From contig JBIILZ010000113.1 in NCBI GenBank assembly GCA_044338255.1, positions 1-11,381 of the forward strand: a DNA stretch of 11,381 nucleotides, written 5' to 3'. The notes under the pieces are model-generated. The model was given only the letters and a program-made list of their open reading frames with translations. It was not told the origin of the DNA and searched no databases. A program made the position numbers and the translations under genes. Source of the DNA: CAIUVD01 sp044338255. Lineage in GTDB: Bacteria > Planctomycetota > UBA11346. Positions 1-8,819 of this stretch are shown piece by piece. Numbering within the stretch: position 1 is the first letter of the stretch; every line of letters starts with the position of its first letter.

Positions 1-1
1 A

Positions 2-103
2 CACCTGGTCAACAAAAACGGATGGATCTGCATCGCCCTACAGGCGCTTGGTATTTCAGAGGATTGCATCAAGCCCGTGCTTTCACGATTGGAATTATAT
101 TAA
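2..103 (+). CDS. C-terminal end of an unidentified gene (partial, tentative)
   Basis: This frame is open from the first bases of the window to a TAA at 101-103 and encodes 33 residues ending in LSRLELY. It reads like an ordinary protein tail (for example LQALGISEDCIKPVL) and is at least as protein-like as the overlapping frame that leads into the DUF4143 remnant. If it is real, an upstream gene ends here and the DUF4143 fragment begins only after it. I do not recognise the family, and 33 residues are too few to call it with assurance. The alternative is chance openness at the window edge. Confidence 0.3.
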   Translation, partial: HLVNKNGWICIALQALGISEDCIKPVLSRLELY

Positions 104-933
104 AATTCGAACTCTTGAGTGTGCGCTCATATGCGGAGATGGATGGGGCCAAGGTTGCACCTGCGACCCTTGCCGAAGCGGTCCTACGTGGTGGGTACCC
201 TGTACTCTATGACGCGCAGCGACCAATCGATCCAATCCAATGGCTGGAGGACTACCTGTCCACCTTCGTCAATCGCGACATCCGTCAGATCATCGAGGTC
301 AAGAATCGTACGGCGTTCGATCGTTTCGTACGGCTGTGTGCAGCTCGCACAGGCCAGCTCTTGAACACGGCTGGACTCGGCCGTGATTGCGGCGTGGATA
401 ACAAGACCGCCGCATCGTGGCTGAGTGTGCTGGAAGAATGTTACCTCATCCGCCTCATCCATCCCTATTCACGCAATTTCGGCAAGCGGCTGGTCAAAAG
501 CCCCAAGCTGCATTTCATCGACACGGGCATCGCCTGCCGGTTGCTGCACATCTCCAACGTGAATCAATTGGTTGGGCATCATCAGTGGGGAGCCCTGGTG
601 GAGACCTGGTGCGTCGGTGAGGCGATCAAGACGCGCCTCAACCAGGGCCTTCGCGCCAATGCGTGGCACTGGCGGTCGAGCGATGGATTAGAAATCGACC
701 TCGTTTTCGAAACCGGAACTTCACTCCACCCCATCGAGATCAAGGGCGCCGTTACCGCTCAGCGGGATGATGCCGACAGTATCGGAAAATTCCGCCGACT
801 GAGCGCAGATGAACCGACGCTGACTGTCGAACCCGGTGCCGTGATCTATGGAGGAGACGAGCGACGCCCAGTCGGGGCCGACCGATTTGTGCCATGGTTT
901 GCAGTCCATGAAGCGGTGCCGGGGCAGCCATGA
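22..933 (+). pseudogene. DUF4143-family ATPase, N-terminal half missing
   Basis: From about residue 31 this is a clear DUF4143 C-terminal region (numbering from the ATG at 22). It shows SYAEM (36-40), LRGGYP (55-60), the NRDIRQI stretch (84-90), RLCAARTGQLLN (104-115), SPKLHFIDTG (160-169) and a C-terminal GLEIDLV...IEIK signature (222-241), which in this family is a PD-(D/E)xK-like fold. Full-length relatives are about 380-450 residues and start with an AAA_14 P-loop domain. Here no Walker A or Walker B precedes the DUF4143 part, and residues 1-30 do not resemble the family. The break lies near bases 100-125. In-frame TTG 115, GTG 121 and ATG 139 are alternative starts, and the frame is also open back to base 1. 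A functional ATPase is unlikely. The stop overlaps the next gene's ATG (ATGA at 930-933), so the fragment may still matter for translational coupling. The family is well supported. That it is a pseudogene is inferred. Confidence 0.75.
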
Positions 934-3900
934 CGAATCGTGGCGGAGTCTTCGACAAAATCGGTAACTGGTTCGAGGAAGCCTCCGTCGTCCTCCAGTT
1001 TGTGCGGATCCTGCGCAACGAAGCGGAATCGGTGACCTGGGAACCACCCGATGTCAGCGGTATCGACTACGACTTGGTTGAACATGGCAAACAGATCGCG
1101 GTGCAGTGTAAAACGCGCGCGCGTGGAACCTGGGAACCGTCAGATCTCGCACCTGTCTTAGCGTATGCTCGCGCTCGAATCGACGCTGGCGCCGATGGTT
1201 ACCGCTTCGTAACCGACCTGAAACCAGGCGATCTGGATAGGGCAGTGATTGAGGCTCGCCGCGGCTTGGAACCAGAGGAATGGCTAAAATCAATACCGAA
1301 GGAACGTGAGTACCGCGAAAAGCTGATTCGTCATCTCGGACTGGAACCCACCAACCAAGGTGACGTTCGACGAGCCCTGGGATATCTCGCTCGCATCGAC
1401 ATCCGCACCACCTGCCAGGACGATCTCACTGATCGCGCCTGGGAACTGGCGGGCGCACTGGTCGAAGATCAGCGGGAAACGCTGCTGCTGCGGCTCATTG
1501 CCGTCGCCAAGCGAAAGGAATCGCTGGGCAGAACCTGGACCGCCCCAGCGCTGACCCATGCCGTCCAAGAAGCGCCTGGTGGTCCAACGCTCAGATGGAA
1601 TGGTCCATCCAGCAATTCGGCCGACTGGTTGGACACCCGCGTTCGTGAGTTCTTGGATCGGATCACGGCCTCTCGCCGTAGACGGCCACAGTATCCGCGA
1701 CAGGAAGCCGCAGCCGTCCTGGAAACATGCCAGAGCGACACACATCAGGGCGTGATCCTGGTGCATGGAGCGGCAGGGTCCGGCAAGAGCGAAGTGATCG
1801 CCCAAGTGGTTGAAGGTCTCCACGCACGCGGGATGGCCGTGCTCCCGCTTAGGGCAGATGCACCGGGTGACCCTGCTGTCGGAGAAGATCCCATTCAGCG
1901 CTTTTGCGGCCTGCTGGGGGACGGTCACGGCTACGTGGTCGTCGACCAACTCGACCAAGTGGCATCGGCAGCCCAGAGCCTCGGCATCAAGACCCTGGAA
2001 CGGTGGGTCCGGTCAGCCGTCCAATCCGGCCTGACCGTCATCGTGGGATGCCGTAGCGTCGATGCCCTCCAAGACACCCAGCTCCATCAGGTACTGTACC
2101 ATATGGGGAAACCTCCCCATGCGGTGGGAGTCCAACCGCTTCCCGAGCGCACGATCATGGACCAGCTCGCTGCAGTGGGTGTGCCTCTCGACGATCTCGG
2201 ACCAGAGCTGCGACGCCTCGTCGGCAATCCGTTGATTCTGGGCCTCGTGATCAACTTGGTGCAGAAGCGTGGCGCGTGGCGTGGAGCGTCATCGATCTAT
2301 GCAGTCGTCGATGCGTGGTGTCTGGAGATCGCCAGAGAGCTCGGACCTTCGGCAATCGAGACGATTGATGCGATCGCCGCCGCCATGGAACGGGACGGCC
2401 TCATTGCGGTCGATGTCACGCAGCTAACCCCTGCGCAACGCCTCACCTCAAATCAATTGATCGACGCCGGCATTCTGATCCGCGAGGGCAACGGCAACCG
2501 TATCCGCATTTTCCATCAGACGATTGCCGATGCCCGTCTCGCGTGGGCCTGGGGCCAGGTGCGCACCGGCCAGGAACTGCTCGAAAAGCTCGGCGAGAGG
2601 TCCATGCAGGGCTTCCGCGAAGCACGTCGCCTGCGGCTATGCATCCCCCGCTTCGTCGACCGTGAAGCAGTAGGCATCGCCATCATCCAAGCCATTGCTT
2701 TTAACCCACAAGTCAGACCTCTGTTGAAACGGGCCCTGCTTCTGGGCTTGGCGGATGTGGCAGATGTTCGTCCGAGCCTGCGCAATCTGCTCATCTCCTG
2801 GCTCAATGAACCGTTGCGCAGGGAACCCATCTTGCGCACGGTGGTGTGGAACCGCGTGGAGTGGATGGATGCACTCGACGATTGGCTCGATGTGGCATGG
2901 ACCGCGTGGTCCGAGGCCGACCAGGCACTCCTCATCGACCTCTGCGCCTCCGTCAGCATGCGGCGCGGGGATGAGGTCGCGAAGCACCTGAGCCGATGGG
3001 AAAAGGAAACCCCCGGGGCGCTCAAGAAAGCCGGATTCGCCTTCTGGCATGACCCCTCACAAGATTCGGAAGCCTTGTTCCTGCTCCGTCTCGACCAGAT
3101 GGCGAACGGAACGGAACGCGACTATTTTCCTGAATGGCCCAAGCTACTGGCGCAGCAACCGAGGCGGGTGATTGCCTTGCTACGTGTGCTTTTACAAAAA
3201 TTGCCCACTGACGCCCTCACCGATTTCGACCCTCCCCAGTGGTTGTACAACTGGCCTGACGTCTTGCCTGAATCAGCCCTCGATGTCGATATAACCACCT
3301 GGGATGAGCTACTCCCGTGGTGGAATCAGGTGCAGATCGATCACCTGTGGAGGATTCCGGTTCGAGAAGGCATGTTGAACGACGGCTTGCTGGTGCACAT
3401 CGTCAATATCTTGTCTCAGGCGTACGCCGCTGCCCTTTCACGCGGAGATGTAGGATGGGGCGATGTGACTAGCCGCTTGGCGAAGCCATTACGTGATTGG
3501 GATGGATGGCTCCTGCTGAAGATCGGTAGCCGCCTAGATATTTCTTCGGGCCCAGACGATATCTTCGATGATGCCGCTGTATGGTTCATGTCCGACGGGC
3601 GATGGGCGCATATACGCGTTGGGCACCGGGGCGCAGAACTCAAATACAGTCTCGCGAGAGAGTTCCTGACCACGGTATCGAAGCGACTATCCGCCGAGCG
3701 ATTTGCCGAAGTGGAGACCTGGCTGCTCCACTACCGTGATCCATGGACCATCGAGGATGAGAGGTGGCGCGCGCGTGAATTCACGCTTCCGAACCGCCGC
3801 GGGGAAACCGCATACCTGCTGCTGCCAGCCTTGGACCGAGATCGTTGGTCAGAGGCTGCCAGATCCTATGCAGGCCACCTCGCACAGAAATTCGACGAGC

Positions 3901-5402
3901 ACAAGGACGTGCTCTTCCGAGAGAGATCCATGTCTGGCGGGATGGTCGTGCCCATTGTGCCCGACAACGTGGCCGATCGCTGGAATGACGCCTCTTGGAT
4001 CGAGCGACTGCGGACCGCACCGACGTCGAGCGACTGGCGGCAAATGGATCGGCACACCGCTGGCGAATATACTCGGGGGACATTGGAGTCGCAACTTCGC
4101 GGACTGGCTGAGCACAATCCCACGCGATATGCCCGGCTCGGCCGAGAGTTCATCAAGACCAAAAATCCTCCGCCAGACTCCTCGTTTTCAGCCCTGATCG
4201 ACGCACTGGGGCGAGGAAGCAATTCACCCGGCAGTCCACCCCCACTGGACGATGCGGCATTTGCAGAACTAGCGTCCGATCCTGCATTTCTCACCAAAGA
4301 GGAATGTGCTCGCGACATCGCAAACGCAGTAGAGCGCCGGCGTGAATTCCCCTGGTCCGATACCGTCATCGAACGCCTCATTGAGATCGGCGGCGGCGAT
4401 GGAAGAGACGAAAGCGAAGACAAGGAGCACGGCTTACTGCAATACCGCATCAATGACGCCGCCTGCATCGCCCTCCACGCTCTCGCCAATCTCGCACGAA
4501 GCCGCCCCCTGCTCCATGTGCAGCTCCTCGATCTTGCAGCCTCGCTGATGCATCATCCCCATCGAGCACGGCAAGCATCTGCGGCGAAGCTGGCCTTCTT
4601 CTGTATGAAAACTGCACCTGAACGAGCCACACAGATTGCATTCAGCATTGCCCAAGACCCATTGATCGCCGTAGAACCGGACCTCCATCCGTGGCTTCTC
4701 TTCGTCGTCGGCAAGGACTCGCTCGACACCGCGATCCGTCAGCAGGCACAATACATCATCTTGGAAATCGCCAATCACTTGGAACCGCGCCGCGTAGCCG
4801 AAAAAGGAGGCATCGGCGCGATCTGCCTGCGAACCTGGGAGATCATCGACCATGCGACGTGCGTCGCCGCCGTGCATGACAATCCCATCGCGCGGACCGC
4901 GCTGGCTAAGCAAGTGGCGAATTGGCTGCGAGAAGCGGATGCACCAGGGTGGCTGCGGACGTACGCCATCGACTTGGCAAACGACTCCGACCCTGAGGTC
5001 TCCGATGCAGTTCTCACGGCCTTCTGGGGCAAGGAATCTGGCCATTTGCTGGAGGACACAAATTTCGTCATCTCCATGGCGGAGAGCGCCGCCGGAAAGC
5101 GAGATTCGCATCACTTGATCGACGCTTGTGACCACCGTGGTTTACTCATCCCCCTTCACCAGCTCGTCTTGACGATGGCAGGAAATTTCGCCGCAGGGGC
5201 CGATCTTACTGAAATGAAATGGAAGGAACGCCATCAACTTGAGCAAATCGCCGGACTTCTCACCCGATTGTATGAAGAGGCAAGCCGGAGTGCTCGGTCA
5301 GACATCGCCACGCTGGCGCTTGATGCCATGGACCTCTTGATCGAGCGCGGGCTCCTCGCCTCGACCCAGATCCTTCAGATGGTCAGCACGAACGAGGACT
5401 GA
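930..5402 (+). CDS. Nuclease-STAND NTPase fusion, candidate Avs-type antiphage sensor
   Basis: This 1490-residue protein starts within the ATGA overlap with the upstream gene. Residues 1-115 look like a PD-(D/E)xK nuclease of the DUF4297/Cap4 or Mrr type: GIDYDLV (44-50, D46 and D48) followed by AVQCKT (57-62) with Q59 and K61 in the (E/Q)xK position. Residues 115-270 are a helical linker. The P-loop NTPase has Walker A GAAGSGKS (280-287), Walker B VVVDQLD (336-342), a sensor-like strand TVIVGCR (369-375) and a GxP-type GNP (432-434), as in STAND/NACHT proteins. A winged-helix-like segment ends in IFHQT (527-531). Residues 560-1490 are mainly alpha-helical, leucine- and tryptophan-rich, HEAT/TPR-like, and match no domain I can name. 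In Avs proteins such a C-terminal array binds a phage protein, the NTPase oligomerises and the nuclease then degrades DNA. That role is inferred from architecture only. No transmembrane segment or signal peptide is evident. Codon use is less biased than in the pilus genes. An alternative is another nSTAND-type ATPase with no defence role. Confidence 0.8.
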   Translation: MTNRGGVFDKIGNWFEEASVVLQFVRILRNEAESVTWEPPDVSGIDYDLVEHGKQIAVQCKTRARGTWEPSDLAPVLAYARARIDAGADGYRFVTDLKPGDLDRAVIEARRGLEPEEWLKSIPKEREYREKLIRHLGLEPTNQGDVRRALGYLARIDIRTTCQDDLTDRAWELAGALVEDQRETLLLRLIAVAKRKESLGRTWTAPALTHAVQEAPGGPTLRWNGPSSNSADWLDTRVREFLDRITASRRRRPQYPRQEAAAVLETCQSDTHQGVILVHGAAGSGKSEVIAQVVEGLHARGMAVLPLRADAPGDPAVGEDPIQRFCGLLGDGHGYVVVDQLDQVASAAQSLGIKTLERWVRSAVQSGLTVIVGCRSVDALQDTQLHQVLYHMGKPPHAVGVQPLPERTIMDQLAAVGVPLDDLGPELRRLVGNPLILGLVINLVQKRGAWRGASSIYAVVDAWCLEIARELGPSAIETIDAIAAAMERDGLIAVDVTQLTPAQRLTSNQLIDAGILIREGNGNRIRIFHQTIADARLAWAWGQVRTGQELLEKLGERSMQGFREARRLRLCIPRFVDREAVGIAIIQAIAFNPQVRPLLKRALLLGLADVADVRPSLRNLLISWLNEPLRREPILRTVVWNRVEWMDALDDWLDVAWTAWSEADQALLIDLCASVSMRRGDEVAKHLSRWEKETPGALKKAGFAFWHDPSQDSEALFLLRLDQMANGTERDYFPEWPKLLAQQPRRVIALLRVLLQKLPTDALTDFDPPQWLYNWPDVLPESALDVDITTWDELLPWWNQVQIDHLWRIPVREGMLNDGLLVHIVNILSQAYAAALSRGDVGWGDVTSRLAKPLRDWDGWLLLKIGSRLDISSGPDDIFDDAAVWFMSDGRWAHIRVGHRGAELKYSLAREFLTTVSKRLSAERFAEVETWLLHYRDPWTIEDERWRAREFTLPNRRGETAYLLLPALDRDRWSEAARSYAGHLAQKFDEHKDVLFRERSMSGGMVVPIVPDNVADRWNDASWIERLRTAPTSSDWRQMDRHTAGEYTRGTLESQLRGLAEHNPTRYARLGREFIKTKNPPPDSSFSALIDALGRGSNSPGSPPPLDDAAFAELASDPAFLTKEECARDIANAVERRREFPWSDTVIERLIEIGGGDGRDESEDKEHGLLQYRINDAACIALHALANLARSRPLLHVQLLDLAASLMHHPHRARQASAAKLAFFCMKTAPERATQIAFSIAQDPLIAVEPDLHPWLLFVVGKDSLDTAIRQQAQYIILEIANHLEPRRVAEKGGIGAICLRTWEIIDHATCVAAVHDNPIARTALAKQVANWLREADAPGWLRTYAIDLANDSDPEVSDAVLTAFWGKESGHLLEDTNFVISMAESAAGKRDSHHLIDACDHRGLLIPLHQLVLTMAGNFAAGADLTEMKWKERHQLEQIAGLLTRLYEEASRSARSDIATLALDAMDLLIERGLLASTQILQMVSTNED

Positions 5403-5569
5403 GGTAGCAAAGGGCTGCCGGGAGGAGGCGCCTCAACTGGCGAGCCTTCAAGTATTCGGACATTCCGCTCAGTCACTCTCGCTTACAAATGTCATCACCC
5501 TGAGAGCGAGCAAGCGGCGCACGATCCAAGGGGATGGGCAGGAGTGCACCTGCGATCACTTACCGTTGC

Positions 5570-6439
5570 CTAACAACCGAAGCGCTTGATCAGTCGCCGT
5601 AGCCACGGCAGGGCCTCCTTCGACTCGATGTCTTGATCGAGCATGCCCAGCAGATGCAGCAGGTAGAATACCTGCACCCGTTCGCGCCAACCGGGGACCA
5701 GCGGATGGCTCTCTTCATAGGCGGCGAAGAAGCGCGGGGGAAAACCGCCGAATTGCAGGCAGTTGTGCAGGTCGCATTCGGCCCACCCGTAGTGGATGAA
5801 AGGATCGATCGCAGCCAGACCGCCTGCGGGTGCACGCATGCGGTTGCCCGCCCACAGATCGCCGTGATTCAGGCATGCAGGCTGCTGCGGAATCAGCGTG
5901 CGCAGATTCCGCGCCACCGCGTCGAGCCCGCGCCGGTCGTCGGCGGTCAGCCAGCGGGCCGTGGTCGGGCAGCGCATGAACCAGGCGAAGCGCTGCTCGG
6001 CGTAGAATTCGTACGGATCGGCGCACCACCGTTGATCCATGCGCATCAGACCCCAATAGGTGTCGTGATGCCAACCGCAACGGGACCCGAGGCGACCATG
6101 CAGATGGGCGAAAGCCCGGCCGTAATCATCCCACGCCGGATCATCCGCCGCCACCGCCAAGGCGTTCATCGAGACCTGCGGACCGAGGTCTTCCAGAAGC
6201 AGCCAGCGCGGGCCGAAGCCGAGCACCTGCGGCACACGCAGGCTCGCGGCCAGGGCCTGCAACGCTTCGGCCTCGAAACGATAGAGATCCGGCGGCGCAC
6301 TCGCGCATTCCTTCAGCACCACGGAGGGCCCGGCGACAGGGGTCAGACGGCGGGTGATGCTGATGCAGCCATCGACCAGCGGTTGCGCCCGCGCGATCGG
6401 ACCGAGGAGCGCGCTGACAGCAGATGGAATCCCAGGCAT
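5570..6439 (-). CDS. Fructosamine/ketosamine-3-kinase family protein
   Basis: This is a 289-residue protein of the FN3K/YniA kinase-like fold, close to the family's usual length. Members phosphorylate the sugar of glycated amines in the cytosol and so start deglycation. Visible motifs are the ATP-anchoring lysine in VVLKE (K43), the FEAEAL helix (55-60), the hinge-like LLLEDLG (80-86), the catalytic loop HGDLWAGN (192-199), the metal-binding IDP (211-213) and YGWAECDL (217-224), which corresponds to the family's YYG..E.DL. The C-terminal FFAAYEESHPLVPGW and YLLHLL segments also fit. The ATG at 6439 gives a full N-terminal lobe. No clear Shine-Dalgarno sequence precedes it. Its start is 9 bp from the divergent methyltransferase start, so any promoter must lie inside that gene's 5' end. 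The family call is firm. The substrate is not known from sequence. Confidence 0.9.
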   Translation of the reverse strand: MPGIPSAVSALLGPIARAQPLVDGCISITRRLTPVAGPSVVLKECASAPPDLYRFEAEALQALAASLRVPQVLGFGPRWLLLEDLGPQVSMNALAVAADDPAWDDYGRAFAHLHGRLGSRCGWHHDTYWGLMRMDQRWCADPYEFYAEQRFAWFMRCPTTARWLTADDRRGLDAVARNLRTLIPQQPACLNHGDLWAGNRMRAPAGGLAAIDPFIHYGWAECDLHNCLQFGGFPPRFFAAYEESHPLVPGWRERVQVFYLLHLLGMLDQDIESKEALPWLRRLIKRFGC

Positions 6440-6448
6440 GGATTGCGG

Positions 6449-7294
6449 ATGGTCGATAACGGACTACAGCCGGCAACCGTGTATACCCGACTGATCTTCA
6501 CCGTTGCCGATCCTACTGCCGCCCTCGAACGCCTGGTGGCCATCGATTTCACTGCCTTCGCTATTGAGGATCAGACCCTCACCGCCTGGCCCGGCAGCGC
6601 TGCCGAGGCCGAAGCCATCAGCACCGCGCTCGGCCTGGCGCCGGTGCAGTGCCGCGAGCTGACGCATGCCGCGGTCTATGCCGAGGTCACTCCCACCGGC
6701 ACCTGGCTGGTCGCGGATGGGTGTTGGGTGCTCAGCGGCACCACCGCCCTGCCGGCGGGGGCGGCCACGCCCCGGGCGGTGGTCTACCTGCCCGCCGGCG
6801 GCGGCTTCGGCGATGGCCAGCATCCGGCAACCGGCTTGGCCTGCAGCTTGCTGGCGAGCATGGAGATGATGGGGGCGCGGGTCCTCGATGTCGGCTGCGG
6901 CACCGGCCTGCTCGGGGTCCTCGCTTGGCGCCTGGGAGCGGCGCACGTCGACTTCAGCGATGTCGATGGCGATTCGGTGCTGCACGCGTGCGCCTGCTGC
7001 GCCGCCAACGGCTTGGCCGCGGAGGTCTTCCATGCCGACCTGCTCACCGGGATCCCGACCCCGGCGAGGCCTTATGACCTGCTCATCGCCAACTTGTACG
7101 GCGAATTCCTGACAACCTTGTTTTCATCGCCGCGTCTGACGGATCTGCTGCCCACCGGCGAGGTCGTGCTGTCAGGAATAAGCGCCGGTAAACTATCCAT
7201 GGTAGAATCGGCTCTGGCCAGCGCTGGCTTTACCATCACCCGGCGGATGACCGATGCCGGCTGGTGGGGGCTAGGCGCGATGCGAGCGGGCTAG
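6449..7294 (+). CDS. PrmA-like class I SAM-dependent methyltransferase
   Basis: From ATG 6449 this is a 281-residue protein, near the roughly 290 residues of ribosomal protein L11 methyltransferases. A divergent N-terminal region (about 1-110) precedes the PrmA-like signature GGGFGDGQHPATGLA (117-131, compare the family's FGTGxHPTT). SAM motif I follows as VLDVGCGTG (145-153), then an acidic DVD (171-173), LLIANLYGEF (211-220) in place of the usual ANI/NPP motif, and LSGI (241-244). PrmA trimethylates L11, but the N-terminal substrate domain here is unlike typical PrmA, so the target is open. The frame stays open upstream to 5633, but that part is antisense to the kinase gene. ATG 6449 (or TTG 6443) matches the family start. 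The TAG stop at 7292-7294 is part of a CTAG-bounded repeat end, so the C-terminus may have been set by an insertion. Confidence 0.85.
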   Translation: MVDNGLQPATVYTRLIFTVADPTAALERLVAIDFTAFAIEDQTLTAWPGSAAEAEAISTALGLAPVQCRELTHAAVYAEVTPTGTWLVADGCWVLSGTTALPAGAATPRAVVYLPAGGGFGDGQHPATGLACSLLASMEMMGARVLDVGCGTGLLGVLAWRLGAAHVDFSDVDGDSVLHACACCAANGLAAEVFHADLLTGIPTPARPYDLLIANLYGEFLTTLFSSPRLTDLLPTGEVVLSGISAGKLSMVESALASAGFTITRRMTDAGWWGLGAMRAG

Positions 7295-7317
7295 GAGCCT
7301 GTCGGAGATAGGCTCCT
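7291..7317 (+). repeat. Solo end of the CTAG palindromic element, forming a hairpin
   Basis: The 23 bases 7291-7313 (beginning CTAGGAGCCTGTCGGAGATA) are identical to the left end of the element at 11103-11125 and its second copy. Only the end is present: the sequence after 7313 diverges. Here the flank completes a perfect 8-bp stem, AGGAGCCT (7293-7300) with AGGCTCCT (7310-7317), around a 9-base loop. It begins inside the methyltransferase stop codon, so it would form at the very 3' end of that transcript. There is no T-run after it, so intrinsic termination is uncertain. It is probably a relic of an excised or recombined copy. Confidence 0.7.
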
Positions 7318-7333
7318 GGGCAATGTCCGCGCA

Positions 7334-7369
7334 GCGAGCGCGGTGAGCGCTGTGAGCGCAGTGAGACAG
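7334..7369 (+). repeat. Four 9-bp imperfect tandem repeats
   Basis: Four head-to-tail 9-mers are visible: GCGAGCGCG, GTGAGCGCT, GTGAGCGCA and GTGAGACAG, with consensus near GTGAGCGCN. They lie in the 116-bp gap between the methyltransferase and the ferredoxin-like gene, just after the solo element end. Because 9 is a multiple of 3, they keep a frame open, which explains the spurious N-terminal extension of the pilT frame back to 7343. I see no other sequence signal in this gap. Confidence 0.6.
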
Positions 7370-7410
7370 CCCGCCTCGACCCTGAGCCGAGCCCTGCTAT
7401 CGTCGCCAAC

Positions 7411-7629
7411 ATGGCCGACGTCGTCCCCGGTGAACCGCGCTTCGAGCGCTGCTACTGTATCGGCATCACCCGTTGCCAGGCGCTTGCGGCGATTGCCGAG
7501 TTCGGTTGCACCACCGTCGACGAGTTGCGCGCGCGGACCGGTGCCTGCGGGGGGTGTGGTTCGTGTCGACCGGAATTACAGCAATTGTTGCGCGAGGTCG
7601 AGTCGGGCCGAGCCGAGACACCGCCCTGA
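7411..7629 (+). CDS. BFD-type [2Fe-2S] small protein (bacterioferritin-associated ferredoxin-like)
   Basis: This is a 72-residue protein that is essentially one BFD-like [2Fe-2S] domain. It has the CxC pair CYC (C14, C16), a helical IAEFGCTTVDELRAR stretch (28-42) and a C-terminal CGSC (C49, C52). C14, C16, C49 and C52 are the likely cluster ligands, and C22, C33 and C46 are extra cysteines. Bfd proteins of about 60-75 residues transfer electrons to bacterioferritin to release iron. The same domain also occurs in nitrite reductase and other redox proteins. No bacterioferritin gene is in the window, so the partner is unknown. The start at ATG 7411 places CxC near the N-terminus as in the family, but no clear ribosome binding site is visible. 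It lies 85 bp before pilT, on the same strand. Confidence 0.85.
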   Translation: MADVVPGEPRFERCYCIGITRCQALAAIAEFGCTTVDELRARTGACGGCGSCRPELQQLLREVESGRAETPP

Positions 7630-7702
7630 CACCAAGCGCAGGGGATCCTGTTCAGGGCTTGCGCGGTCGCTGCCCCAGGACCAATATCACCGCGCTTCAA
7701 CT

Positions 7703-7706
7703 GGAG
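7703..7706 (+). promoter_or_regulatory. Ribosome binding site of the PilT gene
   Basis: GGAG sits 8 bases before ATG 7715. This decides the start: upstream in-frame codons back to 7343 overlap the ferredoxin gene in another frame and lack family similarity. Confidence 0.6.
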
Positions 7707-7714
7707 ATGCACTG

Positions 7715-8797
<1,083 letters not shown>

Positions 8798-8819
8798 CCC
8801 CTCCGCCTACCGCCAGCCC

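Noticed and set aside
1290..1958. 222-residue minus-strand frame
   Set aside because: It is a shadow of the STAND gene's codons. No domain is recognisable and it is rich in shadow-type residues (Arg, Ser, Cys, His).
4434..5135. 233-residue minus-strand frame (and 3866-4489, same strand)
   Set aside because: It lies opposite the C-terminal helical part of the STAND gene and has no family features or ribosome binding site.
5403..5569. Possible bidirectional terminator between the convergent STAND and kinase genes
   Set aside because: Only weak hairpins are visible (GCAGG/CCTGC at 5538-5553 and a 6-bp CTCGCT/AGCGAG pair with a long loop). Neither has a T-run, so I see no supportable terminator or other feature here.
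5633..6448. Upstream extension of the methyltransferase frame (would give 553 residues)
   Set aside because: It is antisense to the fructosamine-kinase gene, which has full family motifs. The extension has no recognisable domain and the methyltransferase family start fits ATG 6449.
7343..7714. N-terminal extension of PilT from GTG 7343
   Set aside because: It overlaps the ferredoxin-like gene in another frame, is low-complexity (Arg/Ser/Pro) and is kept open by the 9-bp repeats. ATG 7715 has a ribosome binding site and matches PilT length.
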